This document shows positions 45,850 through 55,252 of a stretch of DNA of 64,000 nucleotides, one piece after another; within the stretch, counting starts at the first letter, position 1; every line of letters begins with the position of its first letter. The notes beneath the pieces were generated by a model. It did no database searches. It saw nothing but the letters and a program-made list of their open reading frames with translations, and had not been told where the DNA came from. The stretch comes from Zasmidium citrigriseum. Taxonomy: Eukaryota; Ascomycota; Dothideomycetes; Mycosphaerellales; Mycosphaerellaceae. Both the position numbers and the translations under genes were made by a program. Where the stretch lies: positions 1 to 64,000 of the forward strand of contig NHNW01000021.1 of the NCBI GenBank assembly GCA_002786025.1, written 5' to 3'.

Positions 45850-47954
45850 ATGTCTCCATCACCTCAAACACTCGGCCTTCTGGCCACTACTGTCGTGATT
45901 GCGGGCCTACTCCTCTATCGCTTCTTCCTACCGAAGCCTATTCCTGTACGTCGACGCTTCCAACCACTTGCTTCTCAGCAACGCTGACGGGTCCATAGGG
46001 AATCCCATATGACAAGAAATCCGCTGGACGCCTCTTCGGAGACGCCCCTGACGCACTGAAGCACTATGCCAAGACGAAAGAGATGACATCGTTCCTTGCC
46101 CAAAGATTGAAAGAACTAAACTCTCCAATCTGTCAGGTATGGATGAGGCCGCTTGGAAAGCCGTGGGTGGTGATCTCCGATGGTCGAGAGTAAGTTGGGG
46201 AGTAGACGCAGTCTTGGATAGTACAAGCTAAGTAACCAACAGGGCGACGGACATCATGTCTCGACGTGGCCGCGAGTTTGACCGGTCTGACTTCTTCCGC
46301 GATCTGTTCGGAGGATTGACCCCTTATCATCAGTCGGTCATGCCTACGAACGATCAGTGGAGGTATAATCGACGACTGGTATGTCTTGGTATCCCACGCT
46401 GAAACCAACGAAAGACTGACAACGATAGATGGCCGATGCAATGGCAACTCCGTTCCTCAACCAAGTCGCCTCTCACCGAGTGCATGAAGCTACACTCGAT
46501 CTCGTAGCGATTTGGCGAGAGAAGATCAGACTATCACCCACACATGCCTACGATGTGTACAGAGACATACAATTCTGCACCATGGACACCATCTGGGCTG
46601 CTACCTTCGGAACAGATCTGGGTATCGCCAAATCTCAAGCCGAACATTTGTCTCGTCTGGATAAGATCGACCTTCCACCGACGACGGACGAGGTCGCCAA
46701 CATGCCAGAGACTGGCTTGCCGGAAGTCTGGTTCATGCTGGCAGCAATCATGGGCAGTTGTGATATCGTGATGAGTTCACCACTTGGGAAGTACCATCAC
46801 CGTGCGTCTCCAAAACTCCATCAGTCCGCAGGGAATGTTGATACCGTCACATAGAGTTCGCCCTCAAGTTCTATCCCAGCCTTCGACGCGCAGTCGCCTC
46901 GCGAGACAAACTCATCAACGCCAAACTCTCAGAAGCATGGCACACCTTCGCTGACGGGAGCCCGACCAACACAGACGACAAGATCCGCTGCGTAGTCGAC
47001 ATGATCGTCGAGCGAGAAAGCACACTAGCGAAGAAGCAAGGTCGAGAACCCGATCGACACTCGAAAGTCCTCTTTGATGAGATGGCAGGGTTCCTCAATG
47101 CCGGATACGAGACTACGGCCACGGCTTTGCACTGGGGCGTCAAGTATCTGACCAAGTACCAGCATGTGCAGGAGAAGTTGAGGCAGAGTCTGAGAGATGC
47201 TCATCAGGGGGCGGCTGCTGAGGGAAGACTCCCTGATGCTGAGGCTATTGCGAAAGCTCATGTGCCGTATTTGGAGGCGTTTATGGAGGAGTCGATGCGG
47301 CATTCCGTGCTTGTTACGGCTAATATTCGAGTGGCTACGACGGATGCTGTCGTTCTGGGTCACCGAATACCGAAGGTAAGACAATGTTTCCTCAAATGCA
47401 CTGCTGCAATCATCTCGATGCTAACGCGTAGCAGGGTACAGATGTCTGGATGCTGGTAAGTTCTGTTTCTTGGAACCATTCACGCCTTGATTGACTCTCG
47501 TCTAGACCAACGGTCCAAGCTACCAGTCCCCTCCCTTCAAAATCGACGAGAACCTACGGAGCCAATCCGGTCGAGACTTCAAAGGCGACGAAGAGCGATG
47601 GTACAAGCACGACGACCTGGATCAGTTCCGGCCCGAGAGATGGCTGGTACAGAAGGAAAGTGGAGAAGCTGAGTTCGACTCAAGAGCAGCGCCAATGCAC
47701 ATCTTTGGAGCCGGCGTCCGTTCGTGCTATGGTGAGTTGTGACAATCAGTTTGATCGTATCTGAAAGATTGTGACCTGCTAACTCTTGTACAGGCAAGAA
47801 GCTAGCATACCTCGAACTCCGAGTGATCTACACTCTCCTGGTATGGAGTTTCGAATTCAAGAAGATTCCCGAATTGTTGTTGGACTGGAAGGCGAGAGAT
47901 GTGATTACACATGTGCCGCAGAATGCACGGGTGTTGCTCGGTAACGCGAAGTAG
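45850..47954 (+). CDS. Cytochrome P450 (third P450)
   Basis: Eight exons: 45850-45945, 45999-46189, 46243-46378, 46429-46801, 46855-47375, 47435-47455, 47506-47731, 47794-47954; introns 50-62 bp; 574 aa. Exon 1 is the membrane anchor (LLATTVVIAGLLLYRFF). I-helix: FLNAGYETTATALHW, with the acid-alcohol pair. ExxR: EESMRHS. PERF-like: FRPERWLV. Haem loop: HIFGAGVRSCYGKKLAYLEL. The 21-nt sixth exon (GTDVWML) is very short but matches the conserved beta strand before the PERF region and keeps phase. The first half resembles fungal P450s with PFGKPWVVISDGREATDIM. The chain is a little longer than usual, with an insert near 250. Substrate is unknown. It is convergent with the SDR gene, 54 bp away at the stops. 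Confidence 0.9.
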
Positions 47955-48008
47955 ATTGATTCGAGATGATTCCAGGCTGTGCTTTGGATCTGGACTCATT
48001 TCTATGCT

Positions 48009-48899
48009 TCACGAAACAACCCCTTTTGGCGGCGTATACTCCCAAACCGCATTCTCTCCCGGCGGTCTCGGCATCAAAGGTTCAGCAACCATCTCCCACA
48101 GCGCATGCTGCTCAACCATCCACTTTGTATTCTCCATCGAATACCCTGGCTGCTTGAAGAAAAGTCCATCCCTACTCAACTCAATCGTCTGCCCCGTCAT
48201 CTTCCCATCGCCCAGAATCATATCGAAAGCCTTGAGAGCCCGATCCATGGGCGTGAAACCCGCCCGATCCCATTTCGCCATCACCTCCGCCGGCATGATG
48301 TTTGTCTCGATCAGAGCTGGATTGAGCGTGTTAATCGTGATGTTGTCTTTGGCGTATACAGGGGCGAGAGAACGGACGAGACCCACGAGGCCGTGTTTGG
48401 AGGCGCAGTATTGTGGGATTGCGTGGTTGGGGTAGAAACCTAGGGAACTTGACGTGGCAACAATTTTGCCTCCGGGACGGGTATTTTTCTCCGAGAAGAA
48501 GTGACGGGCGAGATGGATGCCTTGCATTGGGGCAAGAAGGTTGACTTGCATGCATTGGACGTCCAATGGTTTCGGCAGACCGGTCGTTCCGTCAATTTCC
48601 AGGTCTTTGTACATGCTGTCTCGATCTCCTATTCCCGCATTGGCGAAGAAGAGGTCCAGTTGATTGCCGCCCCATTCGAAGGTTTGGGTGAAGGCTTTGC
48701 ATAGGGATTCGTAGTTGGTGACATCGCATTGTAAGGGTAGGCAATGATCGGATCCGAGTCTTGAGGCTTGTTGTGTGACTCTTTCTTGAACGATATCCGC
48801 AATGGCGACTTTGAATCCGTGGAATTGGATCAGATGTTCGGCTATGGCAAGGCCGATGCCTGAGCCGCCTCCTGTGATGAGAGCCACCGGTCTCGACAT
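48009..48899 (-). CDS. Short-chain dehydrogenase/reductase
   Basis: A single exon of 296 aa. TGGGSGIGLAIAEHL is the Rossmann glycine motif; Asp after the second strand (IADI) points to NAD(H) rather than NADP(H). FANAGIG is the NAG motif; ATSSSLG supplies Ser and YCASKHG the Tyr-x3-Lys pair. The general arrangement resembles 15-hydroxyprostaglandin-dehydrogenase-like SDRs that oxidise secondary alcohols. It ends with a longer tail (about 250-296) than the minimal fold. It pairs with the P450 next door as a plausible hydroxylation/oxidation couple. Confidence 0.88.
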   Translation of the reverse strand: MSRPVALITGGGSGIGLAIAEHLIQFHGFKVAIADIVQERVTQQASRLGSDHCLPLQCDVTNYESLCKAFTQTFEWGGNQLDLFFANAGIGDRDSMYKDLEIDGTTGLPKPLDVQCMQVNLLAPMQGIHLARHFFSEKNTRPGGKIVATSSSLGFYPNHAIPQYCASKHGLVGLVRSLAPVYAKDNITINTLNPALIETNIMPAEVMAKWDRAGFTPMDRALKAFDMILGDGKMTGQTIELSRDGLFFKQPGYSMENTKWMVEQHALWEMVAEPLMPRPPGENAVWEYTPPKGVVS

Positions 48900-49709
48900 T
48901 GTTGATCTTCAGCAAGATGACGGCTCAGCTTCTGCGCTTTTGTATGAAGTCCAGAGAAGGTGTGCGCGCCTCGCGTGGATCCCGAAGTCTGAAGTTTATG
49001 TAACCGTTTCTGTTTTAATCGCCCTCCCCGTTCATGCGGGGATGATGCTAGGGCTGAGTAGAGTTGCGGAGCTCCGGCTAGGAATCACGCGGCATTGCCA
49101 TTTGCCAGGATTGCCGCAGGGAAATGATTCCGTACCATTCAGGTTCTTCTACACGATGTACGCGTAGAAATGAGACTATACTTATTCATTCACTTACTTG
49201 TCGCAGAATGTCTCGTGCAAAAAGCTAAAGTGACAAATTCCCAAATGCGGAAGGTAGAACCAAGCTTAGTCAAACAGCGGAGATCGGGTTGGCGAGGGTC
49301 CCCATGCTTCCTACCAGACCTCACCTCCTCCCTCGCCTCCTCCTTCCTCTCATCCATTTCACTCCCATTTCTCTTCACTCCAACCTCGCGCGCGCTTATG
49401 AGAGTCATTCCACTCAACATGGCAGTGCACAGAAAAGAACAGAAAACATGGCCTTGTATATTCTCGGCACGAAGCTGTGATCACCTAAGATGGACGCTCG
49501 AGCCTAGACATTGTCGACGCGCTGGGAGAAGTCTGGATTGTCCATGCCTCCGCTACTTGAGGTGCAAGAGAGCCAAGAGTCCAGCGGGCTCAGCTTCGTC
49601 CTTCACTGCATCATGCTGGGACAGTTTGTGCGAACTTGCAACACTTGGGCGTTTTCTGCTTGTCGCAAGCGGTATTCTGGCCATCATCAGTCTCCCGTGC
49701 ATCAATTTG
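48900..49709. other. 810-bp intergenic region with one copy of a dispersed repeat
   Basis: Promoter region of the SDR gene on its left. It contains repeat copy A (49184-49283) and a pyrimidine-rich stretch at about 49305-49390. No gene was recognised. Confidence 0.5.
49184..49283 (+). repeat. Dispersed direct repeat, copy A
   Basis: The first 38 nt are identical to 53683-53720, and similarity continues for about 60 nt more with small indels (the shared segments include gcggaaggta/tcggaaggca and gcttagtcaaac). Copy B lies just upstream of the cytosine deaminase gene; copy A lies upstream of the SDR gene in the opposite sense. Confidence 0.8.
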
Positions 49710-49913
49710 CTACGGACAACGTACGGCACAACCCCCTCCACCATCACAATTTTTACACTTGTCATCACAGCACTTGTAGTAATACGTCGTGACCGGGCAA
49801 CACATTTCGTCGTCTCGAGCTTGAACGTCTCCGTACGCTGGCGAAGAGACGACCATCGCTGGTAGAAGAAGTACTGCGAACACAGATGTGGAGAGAAGTT
49901 TTTGGAAATGCAT
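49710..49913 (-). CDS. Small secreted protein with eight cysteines (effector candidate)
   Basis: A single exon of 67 aa. The signal peptide is MHFQKLLSTSVFAVLLLPAMVVSS; a short acidic propeptide-like stretch with AR follows. The last ~33 residues hold all eight Cys as two CC pairs and four single Cys (EMCCP, KCCDDKCKNC, GCAVRCP). The Cys density, Gly run and small size fit a disulfide-rich extracellular peptide: an effector, antimicrobial peptide or metal-binding protein. No family was recognised. Confidence 0.7.
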   Translation of the reverse strand: MHFQKLLSTSVFAVLLLPAMVVSSPAYGDVQARDDEMCCPVTTYYYKCCDDKCKNCDGGGGCAVRCP

Positions 49914-50725
49914 TTTGAAAGTCGAATTGGAGAACGGATGTGTCGAAGAGCAAGATAGCTGGCGAAGACCTTTCTATGTAATGCATTAAAGTACAGTTTG
50001 CTCAAAAGGAGTCCCCGAGGGATGAGCACACTTCCGGAAGTAAGTATCGAGACCTTACATGGCGACTTCTAAAAACGAAAGGCGATGCGAACACGCTTCG
50101 GGTCATAGCGTGGCAATGATCCCCTAGTGCAAAGTGAAAATTAATCTAAAATACAGCGCCCTATGCACGCTCGAAGATGCATAGTCTATGACCAAAGAGA
50201 TTCGCAGGGACTACTTGTTTTGGAAAGCTTCATACAGGCTAGGTCGGCCTATCACTAAGAGCTAGTACGGCTACGGGAAGGCTGCAAGAAAACACATGCT
50301 GCCACTCCGTCGAGATGGACCGGTGTAGCGCCTGAACACCTGGGGAAGCAGCATCGCCAATGCAATCTCGTCTGGTATAGGAATGCTATGCGAAACCCAA
50401 CGCCATGTACTATTTTTCCCGTTTCAGGTCCACTGACGTTGCTTTGATACGTTACATCGCTCTGCTAGCGACAAGAAAATGGGGGAATAGAGTGTAGCGA
50501 GGCGTACGGCGCGAACAAAGCCCTTCCATATTGTGATAGGCTTCAGCATCAGTCGCGCTCGCCGTCCGCATCCATGACATATATCAAGAGTAGCCGAATG
50601 CTTTTCACAATGGCAAATTGTCTGCAGTCTATCACTTTCCAATCCGCTCTCAAGACGTGGTTGTGAGCGCTACGATCTAATTTAGACATTATCTCGTCCT
50701 CACATTTGCACCCACTCAATTCACA
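49914..50725. other. 810-bp intergenic region
   Basis: Divergent promoters of two small secreted protein genes. Nothing else was seen. Confidence 0.45.
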
Positions 50726-51277
50726 ATGGTCCGGCTCAACATTGGGATCTTGCTCCAAGCAGCCGTGACAGCAAATGCGCTTGTCCTTCCGACCGACGAC
50801 GAACTCATGGCCGAGTCATCAAACTCTTCAGCTTTGGCAATGCTGGTTGATCGCCAGGCAGACGTGGCTGTTTCCTTCAATTGTGACCTCGCAAGTTTTG
50901 CGGGTGGTGTCGTTGTCGGTGTCGTCGGATACTACATCCTAGGAAACACCATGTTCAAACAATCGAACGACAACAACTGCCAACCGGTCACTGTTACGGT
51001 TGAAAACAAAGAAAGCGATACCGATGATGCTGCCTCAAATGGCAAGCTGTACATGCAATCGAACCCATACACAACCGGCAGCAACTGCAAGACTACCGCG
51101 CAAAAGTCTACCCTCACCAATGCTGCCCAGAGCGCCATCTATCAATTGCACCAGGGGGGAGCACACGCTGGGTGCTGTACCTTCCAGCACGGATCGGGGA
51201 CCTGGCACGATCACGTCAAGTTCAAGACTTCATCAAGCTTGTCATTCGATTCAATCAGCTGTCCAGCAAATGCATGA
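50726..51277 (+). CDS. Secreted protein, paralogue A of a tail-to-tail pair
   Basis: A single exon of 183 aa. The signal peptide is MVRLNIGILLQAAVTANA. A hydrophobic Gly/Val stretch (FAGGVVVGVVGYYILGN) lies at about 58-75. The last ~80 residues hold the domain shared with the gene at 51.8-52.4 kb: PYTTGSNCKTTA, QLHQGGAHAGCCTFQHG, GTWHDHVKFKT and FDSISCP. Conserved Cys, His and Trp suggest a compact disulfide-bonded extracellular domain. The family is not recognised. Confidence 0.75.
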   Translation: MVRLNIGILLQAAVTANALVLPTDDELMAESSNSSALAMLVDRQADVAVSFNCDLASFAGGVVVGVVGYYILGNTMFKQSNDNNCQPVTVTVENKESDTDDAASNGKLYMQSNPYTTGSNCKTTAQKSTLTNAAQSAIYQLHQGGAHAGCCTFQHGSGTWHDHVKFKTSSSLSFDSISCPANA

Positions 51278-51845
51278 TGGAAGAGCGAGTATGAGGGAAT
51301 GATGGCGGTCTAGAGCAGGATGTTTGCAGCAGAGTTTGAGATGTCAAAGGTGATACACGAGAGACAAATGGCTCAATCGAGTGGAATGGGTATGGTGAAG
51401 ATCGGCATGGGTGTGAAGAAAGGGGCAGCCAAATCAAAACACACCGTTCGACTTGATTCTTTCCCATCGTAGACTTTATCACCATTATTAGGAAACTTCT
51501 TTCGACAGAGTCAGACTCGGACTTTAGTGCCCGTACAAGCGTTCGGCGGTCCATGCAATCTGTCCGCGTTCAACTTGCTCATGGCTACCGGCACGGGAAT
51601 GCAGATCATCAGGTTCTCTTGCGAACTCTTAGGTGGCGCCTGCCACTAAGGTACGATTGCAAAAGTCGAATCCTTCGCGGTAAGACTAAGCACGAGATCT
51701 GTTCGGATCTGTAACGGTGAAGTTGGGCTCATTGGTCCTCGAGAAGCGTTTTGTGGAAAGTACGCAAATGTAGTGACTAGGCACAAGCCTGTCGGTAGAG
51801 ACATCCTGACCAAACCCGACTGCTACGTACAAACTCTCAACAGGG
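51278..51845. other. 570-bp region between the 3' ends of the paralogue pair
   Basis: The two flanking genes converge on it. No gene was seen. Confidence 0.45.
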
Positions 51846-52355
51846 TCACGGACATCCAATGCTATCAAAATCGAGAGTGTCCCACGTCTTGAACTTGACA
51901 TGCGAATGCCACGTACCTCCACCATGCTGGAAGGTGCAGCATCCAGCAGAAGCTCCTTTCTGTCGAAGTTGGTTCACGCCACTGGTCAACCCGTTTCGAT
52001 CTGTCCCTATCTCGGCCGTGGACTTGCAGTCGCTACCAGATGTGTACGGGATTCCCTGCGCGTAGATGTGCGTCCCACCAACCGTCTGTGACTTGTGGTA
52101 TACAGCACAGCTGCCGCTTTTCTGCTCGTTGTGCATCTGGGTGGCAATGGCGGACACCCAGGATCCGGAATCAGGTGAAGGGATGATCAGGTGTGGGCCC
52201 GTATCGCTGTAGACAGAGCAGGCTATGTTGAGAGGAGTCTCGGGTTCCTCGGTGTCTCTTGGATGCAATTGAGTCGCGGTGTCGAAAAGACCGAAGGCTG
52301 TTTTCGTGGCGAGGAGCGTTGTGAATATGACCGCCCAGATACTGATTGAAGCCAT
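51846..52355 (-). CDS. Secreted protein, paralogue B of a tail-to-tail pair
   Basis: A single exon of 169 aa with signal peptide MASISIWAVIFTTLLATKTAFG. The C-terminal half matches paralogue A: PYTSGSDCKSTA, QLRQKGASAGCCTFQHG, GTWHSHVKFKT and FDSIGCP. The N-terminal halves are unrelated in sequence, and B lacks A's hydrophobic stretch. The copies form an imperfect inverted repeat at DNA level (about 51160-51235 against 51885-51960), as expected from an inverted tandem duplication followed by divergence. Confidence 0.75.
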   Translation of the reverse strand: MASISIWAVIFTTLLATKTAFGLFDTATQLHPRDTEEPETPLNIACSVYSDTGPHLIIPSPDSGSWVSAIATQMHNEQKSGSCAVYHKSQTVGGTHIYAQGIPYTSGSDCKSTAEIGTDRNGLTSGVNQLRQKGASAGCCTFQHGGGTWHSHVKFKTWDTLDFDSIGCP

Positions 52356-52561
52356 GTTGGGAGACGGCCGAAGTGAGTCTGATGCTTGGAGAAAGATTGC
52401 ACGCGATTCAAAAGGTGTACAAAGGGAATCTGCTGCATCTAGCCGACATTCAGAATTTATACGAGACCGGGGGTAGTGGCTTGAATGAGACAGATCAAAA
52501 TGACAAGTTCCGGTATGCAGCGCGAGCGGTGAAAGCGCTAAAGCTCGAGCAAAGGATCTTT

Positions 52562-52727
52562 ACCCAGTACAGCCTCGCAGGTGTTGCTGTCCCAGATCTA
52601 GCTCGCAGACGCTATCGAGAACAGCTGCACACCAACCTCTATTAACCCAGTACAGCCTCGCACGTGTCACCCTTCCACATCTAGCCCGCAGATCCGATTG
52701 AGAACAGCTGCACGCCGACATCTAATG
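52562..52727 (+). repeat. 83-bp tandem duplication
   Basis: Units at 52562-52644 and 52645-52727 start acccagtacagcctcgca and share agatctagc/acatctagcc, cgcaga and gagaacagctgcac. They differ by substitutions scattered through the unit. Function is unknown. Confidence 0.8.
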
Positions 52728-53059
52728 CATGCACGAACCGGTAGTACGAGACTATTGGATCGTTTTGCCGCTATTTGATTTCAGTTGGCTCATCTAGACA
52801 CTGTCTCCATCGATTCAAATTCATGAACCTCCCGCCACTCACCATAATTCGTCATACTCGAAATATGTCTCATGACTGTTAGTGACTCTGTCAGACCGCT
52901 CCGAAGCAACATCGCACGAAGCGCAGATCAGTCCGCACTTCCGAGTGTCCTCAGAGCCAGGCCAACGTCTCAAGCAGCTAGCTGCCAAGTCACCACCCCA
53001 GTTTGGTCTACCATTGTGGAGACACCCTTAGCGTCCATTTTGATCCAAGAGTGGGACCT

Positions 53060-53290
53060 GGTCCATGTGGTAGTCTGTAGACGGCCGCCTCAAGTAAGTC
53101 TACGCTGGCTTGTTTGCCTGGCTGCACAGAATGAGAATGGTTTTTGACAGCAACAGGATGCAGACGGCCATCGCCAGCGCGAAGGTCTTGCCAGTTCCCG
53201 CAAGGCCATCCTGAATGGCGACATTGCCGCATGCTCCATCCAGCCGTATGCACAAATGCTGTTTGCTCGTCGTGCAAGTCACTAGAACTA
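53060..53290 (-). pseudogene. Helicase ATP-binding fragment (degraded)
   Basis: On the minus strand a ~60-codon frame reads VAIQDGLAGTGKTFALAMAV, a Walker A motif in the context of SF1 (UPF1/DNA2-like) helicases, followed by TILILCSQANKPA, like motif Ia. A stop follows, and the next family-like residues (VDLLEAAVYRL) continue in another frame, so at least one frameshift is present. No start codon or complete domain exists. It is probably the remnant of a dispersed helicase-like gene. Confidence 0.55.
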
Positions 53291-53499
53291 GTTCCGCGCT
53301 TCGGGCTCCCGCGCTGCAGTGTTATCATCTGCCTGCTGAGTGAAGACTGAGCCTCCTCCATCGGTCACCAAGTCATTGACGTTCAAGGGACCTCGGCGAG
53401 TTCCCTGGGGCTCGTCTGTTGTTGTGCATTGACGAGGGCTGCTGTTCATTCGGGCGACCTCCTAGATCGACTCCAGACCTCGTAGGAACATCGCATCAG

Positions 53500-53695
53500 C
53501 CTCCCTTCACACTGAATGAAGTTTGTGCAACTTTGACTCATCGAGCATATGTTCCTCATCTTTTTTGGGCTTGTGAGATAGGCAAGTATGAGGACGAGCG
53601 ATACCTCCCAAGTCGGACGCTTCTCCGAAGGCATGTACTTGAGTGTCGTATACGATTAAGTCGCAGAGTTGAGGACGGTTGCATTCATTCACTTA
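53500..53695 (-). pseudogene. Second helicase-like fragment (C-terminal motifs?)
   Basis: A minus-strand frame reads DLIVYDTQVHAFGEASDLGG, which resembles the late helicase motif region of UPF1-like proteins, where a DLG/LGF segment precedes the arginine-finger motif. It lies upstream of the Walker A fragment on the same strand, the reverse of the order in an intact helicase. Short and uncertain. Confidence 0.3.
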
Positions 53696-53782
53696 CTTGT
53701 CGCAGAATGTCTCGTGCAAAAGCTAATGTCAAATTTCCGGATTCGGAAGGCAGAGGATATTGCTTAGTCAAACGGCGGAGAC
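53683..53782 (+). repeat. Dispersed direct repeat, copy B
   Basis: Matches 49184-49283 (38 identical nt, then about 60 nt of weaker similarity). It ends about 100 bp before the cytosine deaminase ATG, so it lies in that promoter or 5' UTR. Confidence 0.8.
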
Positions 53783-53882
53783 GCCAAGCGGTGGCGGAGT
53801 CTATAAGTCTGGTTCAGCTGAAGGCGAAAGAAGATCAACTTTCATTCACCTTTCTTCTCACCTCGTAGTATTGCCAACGAAA

Positions 53883-54432
53883 ATGTCGAGTTCGGATCAG
53901 GGTGCCATCATCGCTCTCGAGGAAGCTCGTGACGGACTCGCTCAGGGAGGCATTCCTGTTGGATCGGCTATCATCAGTCCTGATGGCAAAGTTCTCGGCA
54001 GGGGTCGGAATATGAGGTGAGATATTGACAGGCCCCGAGAACGCAGAAGTAGGATCTTAGACTGACCTTACACCAGAGTCCAAAACGGCAGTCCAATCCT
54101 CCACGTAAGCGAGCCCGACATACTACGCTGAGTGGAGACTAATCTCTCCATTACAGGGCGAAACAGCAGCCTTCGACAGCGCCCGCCAACTGGATATGAA
54201 AGACTTCGCTGGGGCGACACTCTACACGACGTTGTCTCCTTGCCCCATGTGCGCGGGAGCGATGATCTTGTTCGGGATCAAGAAAGTCGTCATCGGCGAG
54301 AACACTCATATGAGTGGGCGAGAGGAGTTGCTGCGGTCCCACGGAATGGAAGTTGTGGTTCTGGACGATCAGGACTGCAAAGATGTGCTGGACGAATTCA
54401 TTCGGAAATGGCCGAAGAAGTGGGAGTTTTGA
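53883..54432 (+). CDS. FCY1: Cytosine deaminase
   Basis: Three exons: 53883-54016, 54077-54104, 54157-54432; introns of 60 and 52 bp; 145 aa, close to the yeast enzyme's size. It converts cytosine to uracil in pyrimidine salvage, in the cytosol. The zinc site is HGETAA (His ligand, Glu proton shuttle) and SPCPMCAGAMILFGI (two Cys ligands), and VVIGENTHMSGREELL is the family's substrate-side loop. C-terminal FIRKWPKKWEF closes the fold as in the yeast homodimer. The 28-nt middle exon is short but required: it supplies RVQNGSPILH just before the zinc motif. Confidence 0.9.
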
Positions 54433-55252
54433 TTAGGTGTCAATGAGGTGAGACGTTTGAGGTTTCTTTGATGAGCGTTGACGGAAGCGGTGGCGCTGTA
54501 AGAGGCGAGGGTAGCATCGTTGTGAGGGAGGTATGCTGTGAAGTGGTCAGCATGGCGTGGTGTTGAAAAGCGGGAGGCAGGAGTGAACGATCTCGTAGAA
54601 GGAGCGTTTCAACCAATGTACATGCAGCGACTCAACGCTGACCAGACACCCATCCCTGAAGTCATGCTTCTCATCCGCTGCCATTCAATGTCAGCAACAA
54701 ACTCATATTGCAACCCACCTCTCCCTAAATCTCATCTGGCATCTCGGCGAAATCCCCAAACGAGCAACCCCGAACCGCCGACCACCATCTCCACTCCCCC
54801 AACCACCTTCCCAAAAGTCGGAAAGACGGCCAACGCCCTCCTCGCCCTATCTCATCCCTCTGGCGGATAAGAAGCTGAGTGGCCAGAGCCAGTGCTGTTT
54901 TTCGCACCTGAGTCCGGTGTCGGCGCTAGACAGGCAAAAATTCGGATGTCGGCACACGTTTTGCATCAAAGACTTGCAACAGGCGCGCCTGCTTCGCTGG
55001 TGTCTTTCTTCGTGTCGACCGCGTTGTACGTGTTCGCCTAATCGCGTGCCTTCTGATACGGTAGCTTCGTTGGTGCTGCTGGTTTGTATATCGCCGAAGG
55101 TGAGATTTTTGATCGGCATCTTTCCGTTCACCTACAATACTATTTTCCCTCTGGTCTCACTCTTCTTCACCTCGTTCCTGTTCGTATCTTGCCTTCCATG
55201 GTCCTACCTACCTACCATCTCCTCTTCCGATAGCCCTCCTAGAATCTCTATC
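54433..55252. other. 820-bp intergenic region before the MFS exporter
   Basis: Open in the MFS frame from 54917, but the sequence upstream of 55253 is not MFS-like. The last 150 bp are pyrimidine-rich (tcttcacctc, cttccatgg), typical of a fungal promoter/5' UTR. No gene was seen. Confidence 0.5.

Larger units (their letters stand above)
52356..53882. other. 1.5-kb gene-poor interval with repeats and helicase debris
   Basis: It contains the promoter of paralogue B, an 83-bp tandem duplication, minus-strand helicase-like fragments and copy B of the dispersed repeat, which runs into the cytosine deaminase promoter. It is the most rearranged part of the window outside the RIP block. Confidence 0.6.

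Noticed and set aside
52346..52645. 99-codon plus-strand ORF
   Set aside because: Ends inside the tandem repeat, no signal peptide or domain, overlaps the start of paralogue B antisense.
53419..53868. 149-codon plus-strand ORF before FCY1
   Set aside because: Runs through copy B of the dispersed repeat and ends at the FCY1 promoter; composition is unlike neighbouring genes.
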